DNA of 14,230 bases from Chlamydiae bacterium RIFCSPHIGHO2_12_FULL_49_9 (GTDB lineage Bacteria > Chlamydiota > Chlamydiia > Chlamydiales > SM23-39). A program made the position numbers and the translations under genes. The notes under the pieces are model-generated. The model searched no databases, was not told where the DNA came from, and saw only the letters and a list, made by a program, of their open reading frames with translations. The stretch is from the NCBI GenBank assembly GCA_001794935.1, contig MGLY01000088.1:9315-23544 (forward strand), given 5' to 3'. Positions 1-6,740 of the stretch are shown here, one piece after another. Every line of letters begins with the position of its first letter. The stretch's first letter is position 1.

Positions 1-1
1 C

Positions 2-394
2 TTTGCAAAGAAAATCATGAATAACGAGCCGATCCCCATCTTCAACCAAGGAAAAATGCGCCGCGATTTTACCTACATCGATGACATTGTAAAGGGAACG
101 GCGGCGGCAATCGATCTGGGAGCCCCTTGCGAGCTTTTTAATCTCGGCAACAACTCTCCGGTCGATCTTCTCCATCTCGTCGAACTTTTAGAAAAGGCTC
201 TGCAAAAAAATGGGATCAAACAGATGCTCCCGATGCAGCCGGGAGAAGTGGTTGAAACCTATGCCGATATTGAAAAGAGTAGACGCCTGCTCAATTTCCA
301 CCCATCCGTCTCTTTAGAAGAGGGGATTTTGCAGTTCGTAGATTGGTTTAAAACGCATGCAGCAAGCCAAACGCCCCTGGCAAATGCTCGATGA
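2..394 (+). CDS. NAD-dependent nucleotide-sugar epimerase/dehydratase, 3' end
   Basis: Only the last 130 residues are in the window; the frame is open to the left edge. The stretch MRRDFTYIDDIV (residues 19-30 of the visible part) is the hallmark of the extended SDR epimerases close to UDP-glucuronate 4-epimerase, and the following FNLGN and the late LLNFHPSVSLEEGI (matching the usual 'GWxPxxxLEEGL') are typical of their C-terminal substrate-binding half. These enzymes are cytoplasmic, use NAD and interconvert NDP-sugars for surface polysaccharide or LPS. The Rossmann motif and the Tyr-x3-Lys site lie outside the window, so the exact substrate cannot be given; UDP-glucuronate 4-epimerase is the best guess. 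The last 47 bases overlap the 3' end of the convergent nnr gene. The tail after about residue 117 (THAASQTPLANAR) looks unconserved. Confidence 0.88.
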   Translation, partial: FAKKIMNNEPIPIFNQGKMRRDFTYIDDIVKGTAAAIDLGAPCELFNLGNNSPVDLLHLVELLEKALQKNGIKQMLPMQPGEVVETYADIEKSRRLLNFHPSVSLEEGILQFVDWFKTHAASQTPLANAR

Positions 395-1799
395 GATCGC
401 CCGCAATCAGACAATAGGACGTTTTTTCCATCGCAGCGATCTCCCCTGCGAGCGCATGGAGAGACACTCCTAAAACAGCGGCTTCATAAGGCTTCATCTT
501 CTGCGCTAAAAGAGCAGCTATCACCCCTGTCAGCACATCGCCTGTGCCGGCAGTGGCCATCCCGGGATCGCCGAGAGGAATAATCAGAGGCGCCTCCCCC
601 GGACCAAATACAATCGTAGGAGCGCCCTTTAAAACAACGACCACCCCCTTTTGCTTGGAAAATTTTCTCAGTTTTTCAAACAAAATCGACTCTGTTGGCG
701 CCGTCTTCAATCCGAGAAGCCGCAACGCTTCGCCGAGGTGGGGCGTCAAAATCGCTCCCTTGGGAAAATAGCTGGCAACTAATGCATCCGCATCAATGAC
801 GCAAGATTGCTTGATCTCTTTAAATCGCGCGCCTAAAAACTCTTTGGAAAAACTCCCAAGCCCCGGCCCCACAAAAACCGCCTGCGCTCTTGCGAGCTCT
901 TTTTTCCACTTCGCCTCGTCCCACATGTTCGAGATCACCTCATCAGATGCCTGAATCTCATCTTTTGAAAAGAGCCTCACAATCCCGGCGCCCGCTCTCA
1001 AAACAGCCTTCGCGCAAAGTCTTGCCGCGCCCGGCATCTCTTTTGAGCCGCCAAATCCCACAACATAGCCCGCTTCATACTTGTGTCTTTTTCTCACAAT
1101 CTGAGGCAGTCGAAGCGATCCCCAATCCAGCAGTTCAGCCTCGCTCGCAGCCTTCTCAATGAACCTTTCAGGAAGACCAAAATTCTCAACCCGGAGGATA
1201 CCGACCTGGTTCCATCCCTCTCTTAAAAAAAATCCCATTTTGGGCAGCCCCAACGCCACCGTCAAATCGGCCTTGATCGCACATCCTCGAACCTGCCCGC
1301 TCGCTCCGTCGAGTCCCGACGGGATATCAATTGCCAAAACCAGCTTTCCCGAAGCGTTGATCGCCTCGATTGCCTCTTTTGCAATCCCATCTACCGCCCC
1401 TTTAAATCCTGTGCCGAAAATCCCGTCGACGATGAGATCATCTCCTCTAAAATCAAAAGAGCCCCTCTCGACCTTCCCCTTTTTTTTCAAAAAAGCGAGC
1501 CGCATTTTTCGGTGAAGCGCGCTCTCCTCTTTTTCGCTAAAAAGGGAAATGGCTCGAACGCTATACCCTTCACCCAGCAAAATCGATCCTGCGGCATATG
1601 CATCGCCGCCATTACTGCCTTTGCCGACAACGAGACAAACTTTTCGTTTCTCTCCCATCCATTCAAAAATGGCATCGGCGATTTTCTCCCCAGCCTCCAA
1701 CATGAACTTCTCTTCGCTGCAGCCGCCGGCTATCGCGAGCTTCTCCACCCGCGCCATCTCATCCGGCAGAACTACTTTCCAACTGTTAATATTGTCCAT
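348..1799 (-). CDS. nnr: Bifunctional NAD(P)H-hydrate repair enzyme Nnr (epimerase + ADP/ATP-dependent dehydratase)
   Basis: 483 residues, the normal size for the fused bacterial enzyme. The N-terminal YjeF_N domain (about 1-215) carries VVGKGSNGGDAYAAG (57-71, the GxGNNGGDG-type loop), IVDGIFGTGF (123-132) and AIDIPSGLDG (156-165). It epimerises damaged R-NADHX/NADPHX. The C-terminal ribokinase-like domain (about 225-483) has GFGGSKEMPGAA (248-259), VGPGLG (310-315), LTPHLGE (351-357) and the nucleotide/anion-hole motif GMATAGTGDVLTG (413-425). It dehydrates the S-hydrate back to NAD(P)H. The start at 1799 is supported because residues 8-22 already match the start of YjeF_N domains and a stop lies nine codons upstream; no clear Shine-Dalgarno is seen. 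The loop has Ser where Asn is commoner (GKGSNGGD), a mild change. Its 3' end overlaps the convergent epimerase by 47 bp. Confidence 0.95.
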   Translation of the reverse strand: MDNINSWKVVLPDEMARVEKLAIAGGCSEEKFMLEAGEKIADAIFEWMGEKRKVCLVVGKGSNGGDAYAAGSILLGEGYSVRAISLFSEKEESALHRKMRLAFLKKKGKVERGSFDFRGDDLIVDGIFGTGFKGAVDGIAKEAIEAINASGKLVLAIDIPSGLDGASGQVRGCAIKADLTVALGLPKMGFFLREGWNQVGILRVENFGLPERFIEKAASEAELLDWGSLRLPQIVRKRHKYEAGYVVGFGGSKEMPGAARLCAKAVLRAGAGIVRLFSKDEIQASDEVISNMWDEAKWKKELARAQAVFVGPGLGSFSKEFLGARFKEIKQSCVIDADALVASYFPKGAILTPHLGEALRLLGLKTAPTESILFEKLRKFSKQKGVVVVLKGAPTIVFGPGEAPLIIPLGDPGMATAGTGDVLTGVIAALLAQKMKPYEAAVLGVSLHALAGEIAAMEKTSYCLIAGDLIEHLPGAFGLLHAF

Positions 1800-1860
1800 A
1801 AAAAAGCCGAGACCCTTTCCTCTTCATAACCATAATCGGGAATAATGCACAATCCGTCTG

Positions 1861-1889
1861 TTGCCAACAAAAGAGGAATCTTTTACGAT
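1861..1889 (+). promoter_or_regulatory. Candidate sigma-70-type promoter for the small membrane protein gene
   Basis: TTGCCA (1861-1866) and TACGAT (1884-1889) are separated by exactly 17 bases, five of six and four of six matches to the -35 and -10 consensus. The predicted start point near 1896 would give a leader of about 20 bases before the ATG at 1918. It lies in the divergent gap between nnr and this gene. It was found by eye, and such matches also occur by chance. Confidence 0.4.
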
Positions 1890-1917
1890 CTGCCCCCAAA
1901 TGTAATCCTCTCGATTT

Positions 1918-2139
1918 ATGGTTGACCTTCTGCCTTTCTTATATTTTATCACCCCAATCATGGTCTTCTTTTTTGGAGCAGCAATCCTTTTCCCTAAAGG
2001 TGTTGAGATGTATTTGTCTTGGAAAGAAAATCGAAAAACCTCGTATCTAGCAGCGGCAACCTGCGGATTTGTCCTTTCTCTCTACATGTTTTCCGCTGTT
2101 TTTTTCATGATCATTAGAATTTTTCAAAACCTCCAATGA
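1918..2139 (+). CDS. Small two-helix membrane protein, unknown function (paralogue of 2557-2781)
   Basis: 73 residues with two hydrophobic stretches (about 5-25 and 44-68) joined by a short charged loop, so probably a two-pass inner-membrane protein with both ends on the same side. I recognise no family. The loop GVEMYLSWKENRKTSYL and the following FxxSLYxF pattern recur in the protein at 2557-2781, which supports this as a real gene. A TTGCCA-17-TACGAT promoter lies just upstream; no obvious Shine-Dalgarno is present. The stop overlaps the ATG of the next small ORF (ATGA at 2136-2139), which suggests translational coupling. It is transcribed away from nnr. Confidence 0.6.
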   Translation: MVDLLPFLYFITPIMVFFFGAAILFPKGVEMYLSWKENRKTSYLAAATCGFVLSLYMFSAVFFMIIRIFQNLQ

Positions 2140-2246
2140 CGAATCTAATCTTTTTATTTTTTCTTTTTCTCTCAACCATTGGCATCGCCTCTCCTAACGA
2201 GTCTGCGCGTCAATATTACGCAGGCAAAAGAGAATACTCGAGATGA
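2136..2246 (+). CDS. Short ORF with signal-peptide-like N-terminus, possibly a gene remnant
   Basis: A 36-codon ORF whose ATG overlaps the stop of the preceding small membrane gene (ATGA). The product begins MTNLIFLFFLFLSTIGIAS, a hydrophobic core followed by a plausible signal-peptidase site (SxxGIAS), then about 17 polar residues ending KREYSR. That is a good secretion signal with almost no mature protein, so it may be a truncated gene or a very small secreted peptide. Its stop (2244-2246) lies just before the target duplication of the MITE at 2256-2513, so the element does not itself create the stop. No family assigned. Confidence 0.35.
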   Translation: MTNLIFLFFLFLSTIGIASPNESARQYYAGKREYSR

Positions 2247-2255
2247 AGGCATTAG

Positions 2256-2513
2256 GGTAGTGGTAAACATGTAATGCTCGATTCCACAAGCCTACCCATC
2301 CGAACCAAGGTTAACGATTACGCCACGAAGCGTGGCTAAGGATGAACGCTGCGAGGCGCAGCTAACGATATAACGTCGGGGAGGCGCACCCGAACCCCCT
2401 TTTTATGGGTTGCAGGGCTTCCCTGCATCGTTATATCGTTACATCGTTCTTATCGTTGACCTGACCTACGGAGCAAATCTCTAGGGTGGCAGCATTACAT
2501 GTTTACCGCTACC
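2256..2513. mobile_element. MITE-like non-autonomous element, 258 bp, with TIRs and 8-bp target duplication
   Basis: The ends 2256-2278 and 2491-2513 are 23-bp inverted repeats with a single mismatch (T at 2261, where the paired end would give C). The element is flanked on both sides by the same 8 bases, GGCATTAG (2248-2255 and 2514-2521), as expected for a transposition target duplication. The interior has no credible ORF. It holds a perfect 13-bp inverted repeat (2363-2375 with 2429-2441) and three perfect 6-bp hairpins with 3-base loops: 2322-2336, 2348-2362 and 2412-2426. This is the structure of a miniature element mobilised in trans by a transposase that makes 8-bp duplications. No transposase gene is in the window, so the parent family is unknown. 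It splits the gap between the two small membrane genes. Confidence 0.85.
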
Positions 2514-2556
2514 GGCATTAGAGCAAAAAGCTCAAAGCGCCTTAAACAACTAAAAA

Positions 2557-2781
2557 ATGGCCACCAAAATGCTTTTATATCCCTTAGTTAAAATTGCCGC
2601 TTTTATCCTGGCCTGCTATCTATTTTCCTGGGGAATAGAAGATTTTCTGATTTGGAAAAAGACACAGAAAAAATCGTCTCTTATCAAGTCAGTTTCTTTT
2701 TTCGCAATTTCGCTTTATGCTTTTGCGATCCTTTTGACTCTGTTCCTCGGGTTTTTCAACTGCTTTCAAACAGTCTTTTAG
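2557..2781 (+). CDS. Small two-helix membrane protein, unknown function (paralogue of 1918-2139)
   Basis: 74 residues, two hydrophobic segments (about 7-25 and 46-70) with a charged loop between. The stretch GIEDFLIWKKTQKKSSL and the later FxxSLYxF align without gaps to GVEMYLSWKENRKTSYL and FVLSLYMF of the 1918-2139 protein, so the two are probably an old tandem duplication. An alternative start is the ATG four codons further in (2569). No strong Shine-Dalgarno is seen. The MITE ends 43 bp upstream, so any promoter shared with the first copy is now separated by it. The 3' end overlaps the convergent gpsA by 4 bp. Function unknown. Confidence 0.6.
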   Translation: MATKMLLYPLVKIAAFILACYLFSWGIEDFLIWKKTQKKSSLIKSVSFFAISLYAFAILLTLFLGFFNCFQTVF

Positions 2782-3782
2782 AGATGCTCTTCTTTGATCG
2801 CTCTTGTGAGAAGAGCTTTGACGGCCTCTCTCGGATCGAGTCCGCCGTAGATGATTTGGTAAGTGGCCTCTGTGATCGGAACCGGAATATTGTGTTTTTT
2901 TCCAAGTTCTCTTGCAGAAACGCAAGTGTAAATGCCTTCGACTGCCATACCGATCTTTTGCTTGGCCCCCTCAGGCGATAGCCCTTCAGCGACAAGTTTC
3001 CCGAAGCGGTAGTTGCGGCTGTGGCGCGACATGCAGGTAACGCAGAGATCTCCCATACCGGATAGGCCATTCAATGTCTCAGGTCTGCAGTCCTTCACGA
3101 CGCAGAGCTTGCGAATCTCGTGAAGCCCTCTTGTCATAAGAGCTGCTTTCGTATTGTCGCCGCAGCCGAGCCCATCGGAAATTCCACAAGCGATCGCAAT
3201 GATGTTTTTCATCGCGCCGCCAAAAGAGACGCCGAGGATGTCGGAGTTGGGATAGATTCTAAAGTTAAGAGTTGTAAAAAGCTCCAAAATCAGCTGCATC
3301 ACTTTTGGATCATAAGCAGAGCAGACTACCGAGGTGGGAAGATTTTGGATGACGACCTCTTCTGCATGGCTCGGACCGCTCAAACACCCAATCAAAGGAC
3401 TCTCTTTAACGCCGAGAAGCTCGGATACTACCTCAGGCATCAGCATCCCTGTCCCTTGCTCAATTCCCTTCGATGTCAGAACAATCGGGATCTCAATCGG
3501 GCCAAGAGCAAGAACCTCTTTAAAAACAGGCCTTATTCCGGCAGAGGTGACGCTCTCAATCAGAACATCTGCGTCTTTTAGCGTTTCTTTCAGATTGCTT
3601 GTGAACTTCAAGTTGGGAGAAGCTGTAAGACCGGGAAGTTTCGGATGCTCTCTTTGCCCTTCTAAAAGACGAGCAAACTCGGGATCCCGCGTCCAGACGG
3701 TCACTTTGTGGCCATTCATAGACAAAATCGACGCCAGGGCAAATCCCCAAGTGCCGGCTCCAAGGTAAGCAATTTTTTTCAT
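2778..3782 (-). CDS. gpsA: Glycerol-3-phosphate dehydrogenase [NAD(P)+]
   Basis: 334 residues, standard for GpsA. It reduces dihydroxyacetone phosphate to sn-glycerol 3-phosphate in the cytoplasm, the entry point of phospholipid synthesis. Visible motifs: the nucleotide-binding GAGTWGFALA (8-17); LTSKGIEQGTG (102-112) with K105; LSGPSHAEEV (134-143); GAMKNIIAIACGISDGLG (189-206) with the catalytic Lys192; GDNTKAALMTRGLHEI (208-223); and GLSGMGDLCVTC (239-250). The ATG at 3782 overlaps the stop of the upstream fusion gene (ATGA on the minus strand), so translation is probably coupled. As I recall, gpsA also sits next to a UDPGP-family gene in Chlamydia trachomatis (CT714/CT715), which supports both assignments and the phylum. 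Confidence 0.97.
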   Translation of the reverse strand: MKKIAYLGAGTWGFALASILSMNGHKVTVWTRDPEFARLLEGQREHPKLPGLTASPNLKFTSNLKETLKDADVLIESVTSAGIRPVFKEVLALGPIEIPIVLTSKGIEQGTGMLMPEVVSELLGVKESPLIGCLSGPSHAEEVVIQNLPTSVVCSAYDPKVMQLILELFTTLNFRIYPNSDILGVSFGGAMKNIIAIACGISDGLGCGDNTKAALMTRGLHEIRKLCVVKDCRPETLNGLSGMGDLCVTCMSRHSRNYRFGKLVAEGLSPEGAKQKIGMAVEGIYTCVSARELGKKHNIPVPITEATYQIIYGGLDPREAVKALLTRAIKEEHL

Positions 3783-5620
3783 AATAGTTGTTCTATGGCC
3801 GCTAAATTCTCATGGCTTTTCAAAGGAGCATAGCAGATATTTCTCTCAGATAAAAGAGCGGATACCTTTTTTGCCCTTAAAAAAGCGTCAAAAACAAATC
3901 GCTCCCCCTTCCAGACGGATAGCTCCTCCAGGCCGATTCGCATCTTTTTTTGAACCCAATGCACAGGGAGAGAAAAACTTGCGGCTTCTCTCATGAAAGC
4001 AAGGCGAATGGCCGTCTGGGCCGTGTTCCCCAAAGGCGCGCCCGAAATCCCCTCGTGGGCGGCATAAACATATTCTAAAATTTCTATTTTGCCGCCCCTT
4101 TCAACCAGCGCCCCCATCGAGCGGTCTTGAGATCCTCTTTCGATACACTTGATCACCACATCAGCCCCGTCCTCTCTTGCCATCTCGATCAGTTTGGGAT
4201 CAAAGGGTTCTGCCAGCGGATTATCGACCGGAATCACGGTTACAAGATCCACTCCTCTTTGTTCAAAAAGGTCTAAAAGGCCCGACTTTGCAAACGAAGA
4301 AAAAAGGCTCCCGTTTCCATTGGGCCCTTGCAAAAACTCGCCAGGTCTTACCTCAATGGGTCTTCTCTTTTCATCTAAAAGAGGGCTCATCTCTTGCTGA
4401 AAAAAGTAGATGTCTTTTCCAAAAAATCGGTTCTTTTCAAAAAAGGAAACGATCTCTTGATGATTGATCGGCGATGTCATGATCGCAACCGGCAAATCAC
4501 TCCTCGGCGCTTTCTCCACAATCCACTCAAAAAGAGCTTTCCCCCGAATCGGGAATAGCCCTTTGGGCCCCGCCTCTTTCAACCTGCTTCCTTGTCCCCC
4601 TGCCAAAATAATCGCGCCCGCTCCCTCTACGCTGCCTCCCATCACCTCCGATCGCCTCTTGCACGAACGAAGAGGCGTTGCCGGAAGAAGTTTTCGGAAA
4701 ACCTCATCAGCAGAGACTGTCGACAAATCCCGATTTTCACAACTGATCGGCTCGTGAATCAATTGAGGATTCGGCGAGGCCACATTCTGTTTTAAAATGC
4801 CGTGATTGGTATCTCCCCAAAGAGAAACGACCCTTATCGGAAACGACTCGTCCAAATAGTAAACCATCGACAAAATGCCCGAATCGGGGAGAAGAACCGC
4901 ATAACACCTATTTTTAATGATTGATAAAAGCTCAAAAAGATTCGTTTTGCCTCTAAGATCGATCACCTGATCGCTTTCAATCACCGGCTCACTCCCAAAC
5001 CCAAAGAGCAAAATGCGCACATTTTCTCTCATTTGAAGGATCTCAAAAAGCTCTAAAAAACGCTTCTCGGGCCAGTTGCGCCAGGCGCCATAATGGGTCT
5101 CGGCCGCCACCTGAACGCCGATATAAATGAGATCTTCCCTCAGCCCAAAGCGCTTCCACAAATCCTCATGGGCCCCATCCCACTTTAACTTCGGAACGAT
5201 TTTCCCATGCTGCCAATGAACCCAATCGGTGGGGCTTGGCTTTTCAATCACAAGATCAAAGTCCTCTTCTTTAAGTCCGAGCTTCTCAAAAGTCTCTCGC
5301 TCGTCAACGGCCTCACCCCGCCGCCAAAAGGGAGCGACTATTGTCCTCGCCTGGGGAAACATCGAAAATCCCTCTTTTAAATTCTCCCTTATGACAAACG
5401 CCACTTCCGCATCGGGAATAAACTCCTTAATCCTTTCCACCATTGCATAAAGGCCAAGCGCAATGTCCCCAAGGCCCCGGTTCCAAAAAAGCAAAATCCT
5501 CCGCCCGCCCTTTTTGGCGCACCGTTTCAGCATGAGATCAAACGGATTGGGCAAAAACTTTTTCGCAAACGTCCTAAACACGGATAAGCTCCAGCGCTTT
5601 CTCTGCGACCTCTTCGACAT
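3779..5620 (-). CDS. Fusion: family 9 glycosyltransferase (heptosyltransferase-like) + UDPGP-type UDP-sugar pyrophosphorylase
   Basis: 613 residues in one uninterrupted frame with two unrelated modules. Residues about 40-315 resemble GT9/heptosyltransferases: ILLFWNRGLGDIALG (42-56), WPEKRFLELFEIL (183-195), LLPDSGILSMVYYL (243-256) and VVSLWGD (264-270). Residues about 334-613 are a UDPGP/AGX-type nucleotidyltransferase: ILAGGQGSRLKEAGPKG (338-354), FFQQEMSPLLD (406-416), GPNGNGS (432-438), PVDNPLAEPFDP (464-475), LEYVYA (515-520) and the late FVFDAF...YAPLK. Such enzymes make UDP-GlcNAc, UDP-GalNAc or UDP-glucose from UTP and the sugar 1-phosphate. The N-terminal helical part that precedes LAGG in stand-alone enzymes appears to be replaced by the glycosyltransferase. 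The start at 5620 overlaps waaF by 47 bp; Met30 (5533) is an alternative. The stop overlaps gpsA (ATGA). Activity of each half is inferred from motifs only. Confidence 0.85.
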   Translation of the reverse strand: MSKRSQRKRWSLSVFRTFAKKFLPNPFDLMLKRCAKKGGRRILLFWNRGLGDIALGLYAMVERIKEFIPDAEVAFVIRENLKEGFSMFPQARTIVAPFWRRGEAVDERETFEKLGLKEEDFDLVIEKPSPTDWVHWQHGKIVPKLKWDGAHEDLWKRFGLREDLIYIGVQVAAETHYGAWRNWPEKRFLELFEILQMRENVRILLFGFGSEPVIESDQVIDLRGKTNLFELLSIIKNRCYAVLLPDSGILSMVYYLDESFPIRVVSLWGDTNHGILKQNVASPNPQLIHEPISCENRDLSTVSADEVFRKLLPATPLRSCKRRSEVMGGSVEGAGAIILAGGQGSRLKEAGPKGLFPIRGKALFEWIVEKAPRSDLPVAIMTSPINHQEIVSFFEKNRFFGKDIYFFQQEMSPLLDEKRRPIEVRPGEFLQGPNGNGSLFSSFAKSGLLDLFEQRGVDLVTVIPVDNPLAEPFDPKLIEMAREDGADVVIKCIERGSQDRSMGALVERGGKIEILEYVYAAHEGISGAPLGNTAQTAIRLAFMREAASFSLPVHWVQKKMRIGLEELSVWKGERFVFDAFLRAKKVSALLSERNICYAPLKSHENLAAIEQLL

Positions 5621-6602
5621 CGATTTCTTTCATGCACCGAAAATCGATCGGACACACCCTCTTAAAGCAGGGAGAGCAGCTCGCCTTCTTATTGATCACT
5701 GCCTCCGGCTGTCCAAAAGGACCCGTCACACACTCATCTGTCGATCCGAAAAGGGCGACGATTTTCACTCCAAACGCATCCGCAATGTGCATCGGGCCGC
5801 TGTCGTTGGTCACAAATACATTGCAGTCTTTAATCAATGAGGCAAGCTCTCTTAAATTCGTCACACCCGCCAAATTCATCACCCTTTCAGGCAACCCCTG
5901 ACAGATCTCTTTGACCATCTGAAAAGAGCTCGCATCCCCAAAAAACACAATAGCCGCATCGCTCCTCTCAAGAAGCCTCTTGGCAAGGGCGCGATACCTC
6001 TCCGGCGGCCAGCATTTCGCCGACCCATACGCCGCTCCCGGATTGATTCCAATGAGCATTTGACCCCTCTTGTATCCCCTCTGGTACAAAAGCTCCTTCG
6101 AAACCTCAATTTCTCGATCTGACACGTAAAGCCTGGGCCTTGTATCTGAAACAGGGATTCCCAAAGGTCCCAAAACCCTCTTATACGTCGTTACCAAGTG
6201 CTCTTTGCCTCTCTCCTTCGGGAAGGGGACCGGATCAGTCAATAAAAGGCTCCTGAAATGGGACGCATACCCCAGCCTCCTCTTCACCCCCCCCTGCCAA
6301 AACCACCAGGCGGAAGAGAACGAATTCGGCAATAATACCCCCAAATCAAACTGCCCTCCCCGGATCTTGGCGATAATGTCTCTCAGCTCCTCTCTCCTTA
6401 AAAAGCTGCTCAGGGGAGGGGTGAACCGAAAAAGCTCATTGATCGCCCCGTCTTCCTTCAAGAGCTCCGAAAGGGGGGTCCGGCACATGGCCGTGATCGA
6501 AGCCTTGGGAAACGCTCTCCTTAAGTCACTTAGGACAGGGGTCGCCATGACGAGATCCCCCACCCAGTTGGGCATCCGGACCAAAATGCTCTTAAATTCC
6601 AT
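5574..6602 (-). CDS. waaF: Lipopolysaccharide heptosyltransferase II (ADP-heptose:LPS heptosyltransferase)
   Basis: 342 residues, normal for WaaF. GT9 family, GT-B fold; it adds the second L-glycero-D-manno-heptose to the LPS inner core at the cytoplasmic face of the inner membrane, using ADP-heptose. Seen: RMPNWVGDLVMATPVL (9-24, donor/acceptor N-domain loop), NPGAAYGSAKCWPPERY (187-203), NDSGPMHIADAFG (266-278), ALFGSTD (283-289) and the WaaF-type Cys-rich tail CSPCFKRVCPIDFRC (309-323). AGGAG on the minus strand (complement of 6611-6615) lies 8 bases before the ATG, so the start is secure. It is the first gene of the apparent waaF / GT9-UDPGP / gpsA operon. Because several GT9 members transfer other sugars, assignment to heptosyltransferase II is strong but not proven. 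Chlamydia trachomatis LPS lacks heptose, so this gene points to a different core in this organism. Confidence 0.92.
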   Translation of the reverse strand: MEFKSILVRMPNWVGDLVMATPVLSDLRRAFPKASITAMCRTPLSELLKEDGAINELFRFTPPLSSFLRREELRDIIAKIRGGQFDLGVLLPNSFSSAWWFWQGGVKRRLGYASHFRSLLLTDPVPFPKERGKEHLVTTYKRVLGPLGIPVSDTRPRLYVSDREIEVSKELLYQRGYKRGQMLIGINPGAAYGSAKCWPPERYRALAKRLLERSDAAIVFFGDASSFQMVKEICQGLPERVMNLAGVTNLRELASLIKDCNVFVTNDSGPMHIADAFGVKIVALFGSTDECVTGPFGQPEAVINKKASCSPCFKRVCPIDFRCMKEIDVEEVAEKALELIRV

Positions 6603-6740
6603 GGGGGATCTCCTCTTTGTAAGGGGTCAATATAAGTCATTTTATCCCTAAAAACAATCAAATTTTATTTTACTTTACTTTTTTAAATAATTGTGTAATA
6701 ATAGTTAAGATAATAATCGTAAAATTCAAGGACAATAACC
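6603..6740. promoter_or_regulatory. AT-rich divergent promoter region between waaF and the 6741 gene
   Basis: 138 bases, visibly much richer in A/T than the flanking genes, separating two divergently transcribed genes, so both promoters should lie here. On the plus strand AAGGA (6728-6732) is a good Shine-Dalgarno 8 bases before the ATG at 6741. No single -35/-10 pair stands out on either strand, so I do not name one. Confidence 0.55.

Noticed and set aside
1159..1845. Several plus-strand ORFs opposite nnr (1159-1515, 1512-1829, 1549-1845)
   Set aside because: They are antisense to a clearly conserved gene, rich in Pro/Ser/Arg as antisense frames often are, and show no recognisable domain.
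2256..2513. Full insertion sequence or tRNA-like gene in this gap
   Set aside because: 258 bp is too short for a transposase and no ORF of useful length is present; the hairpins do not form a cloverleaf with tRNA-conserved bases.
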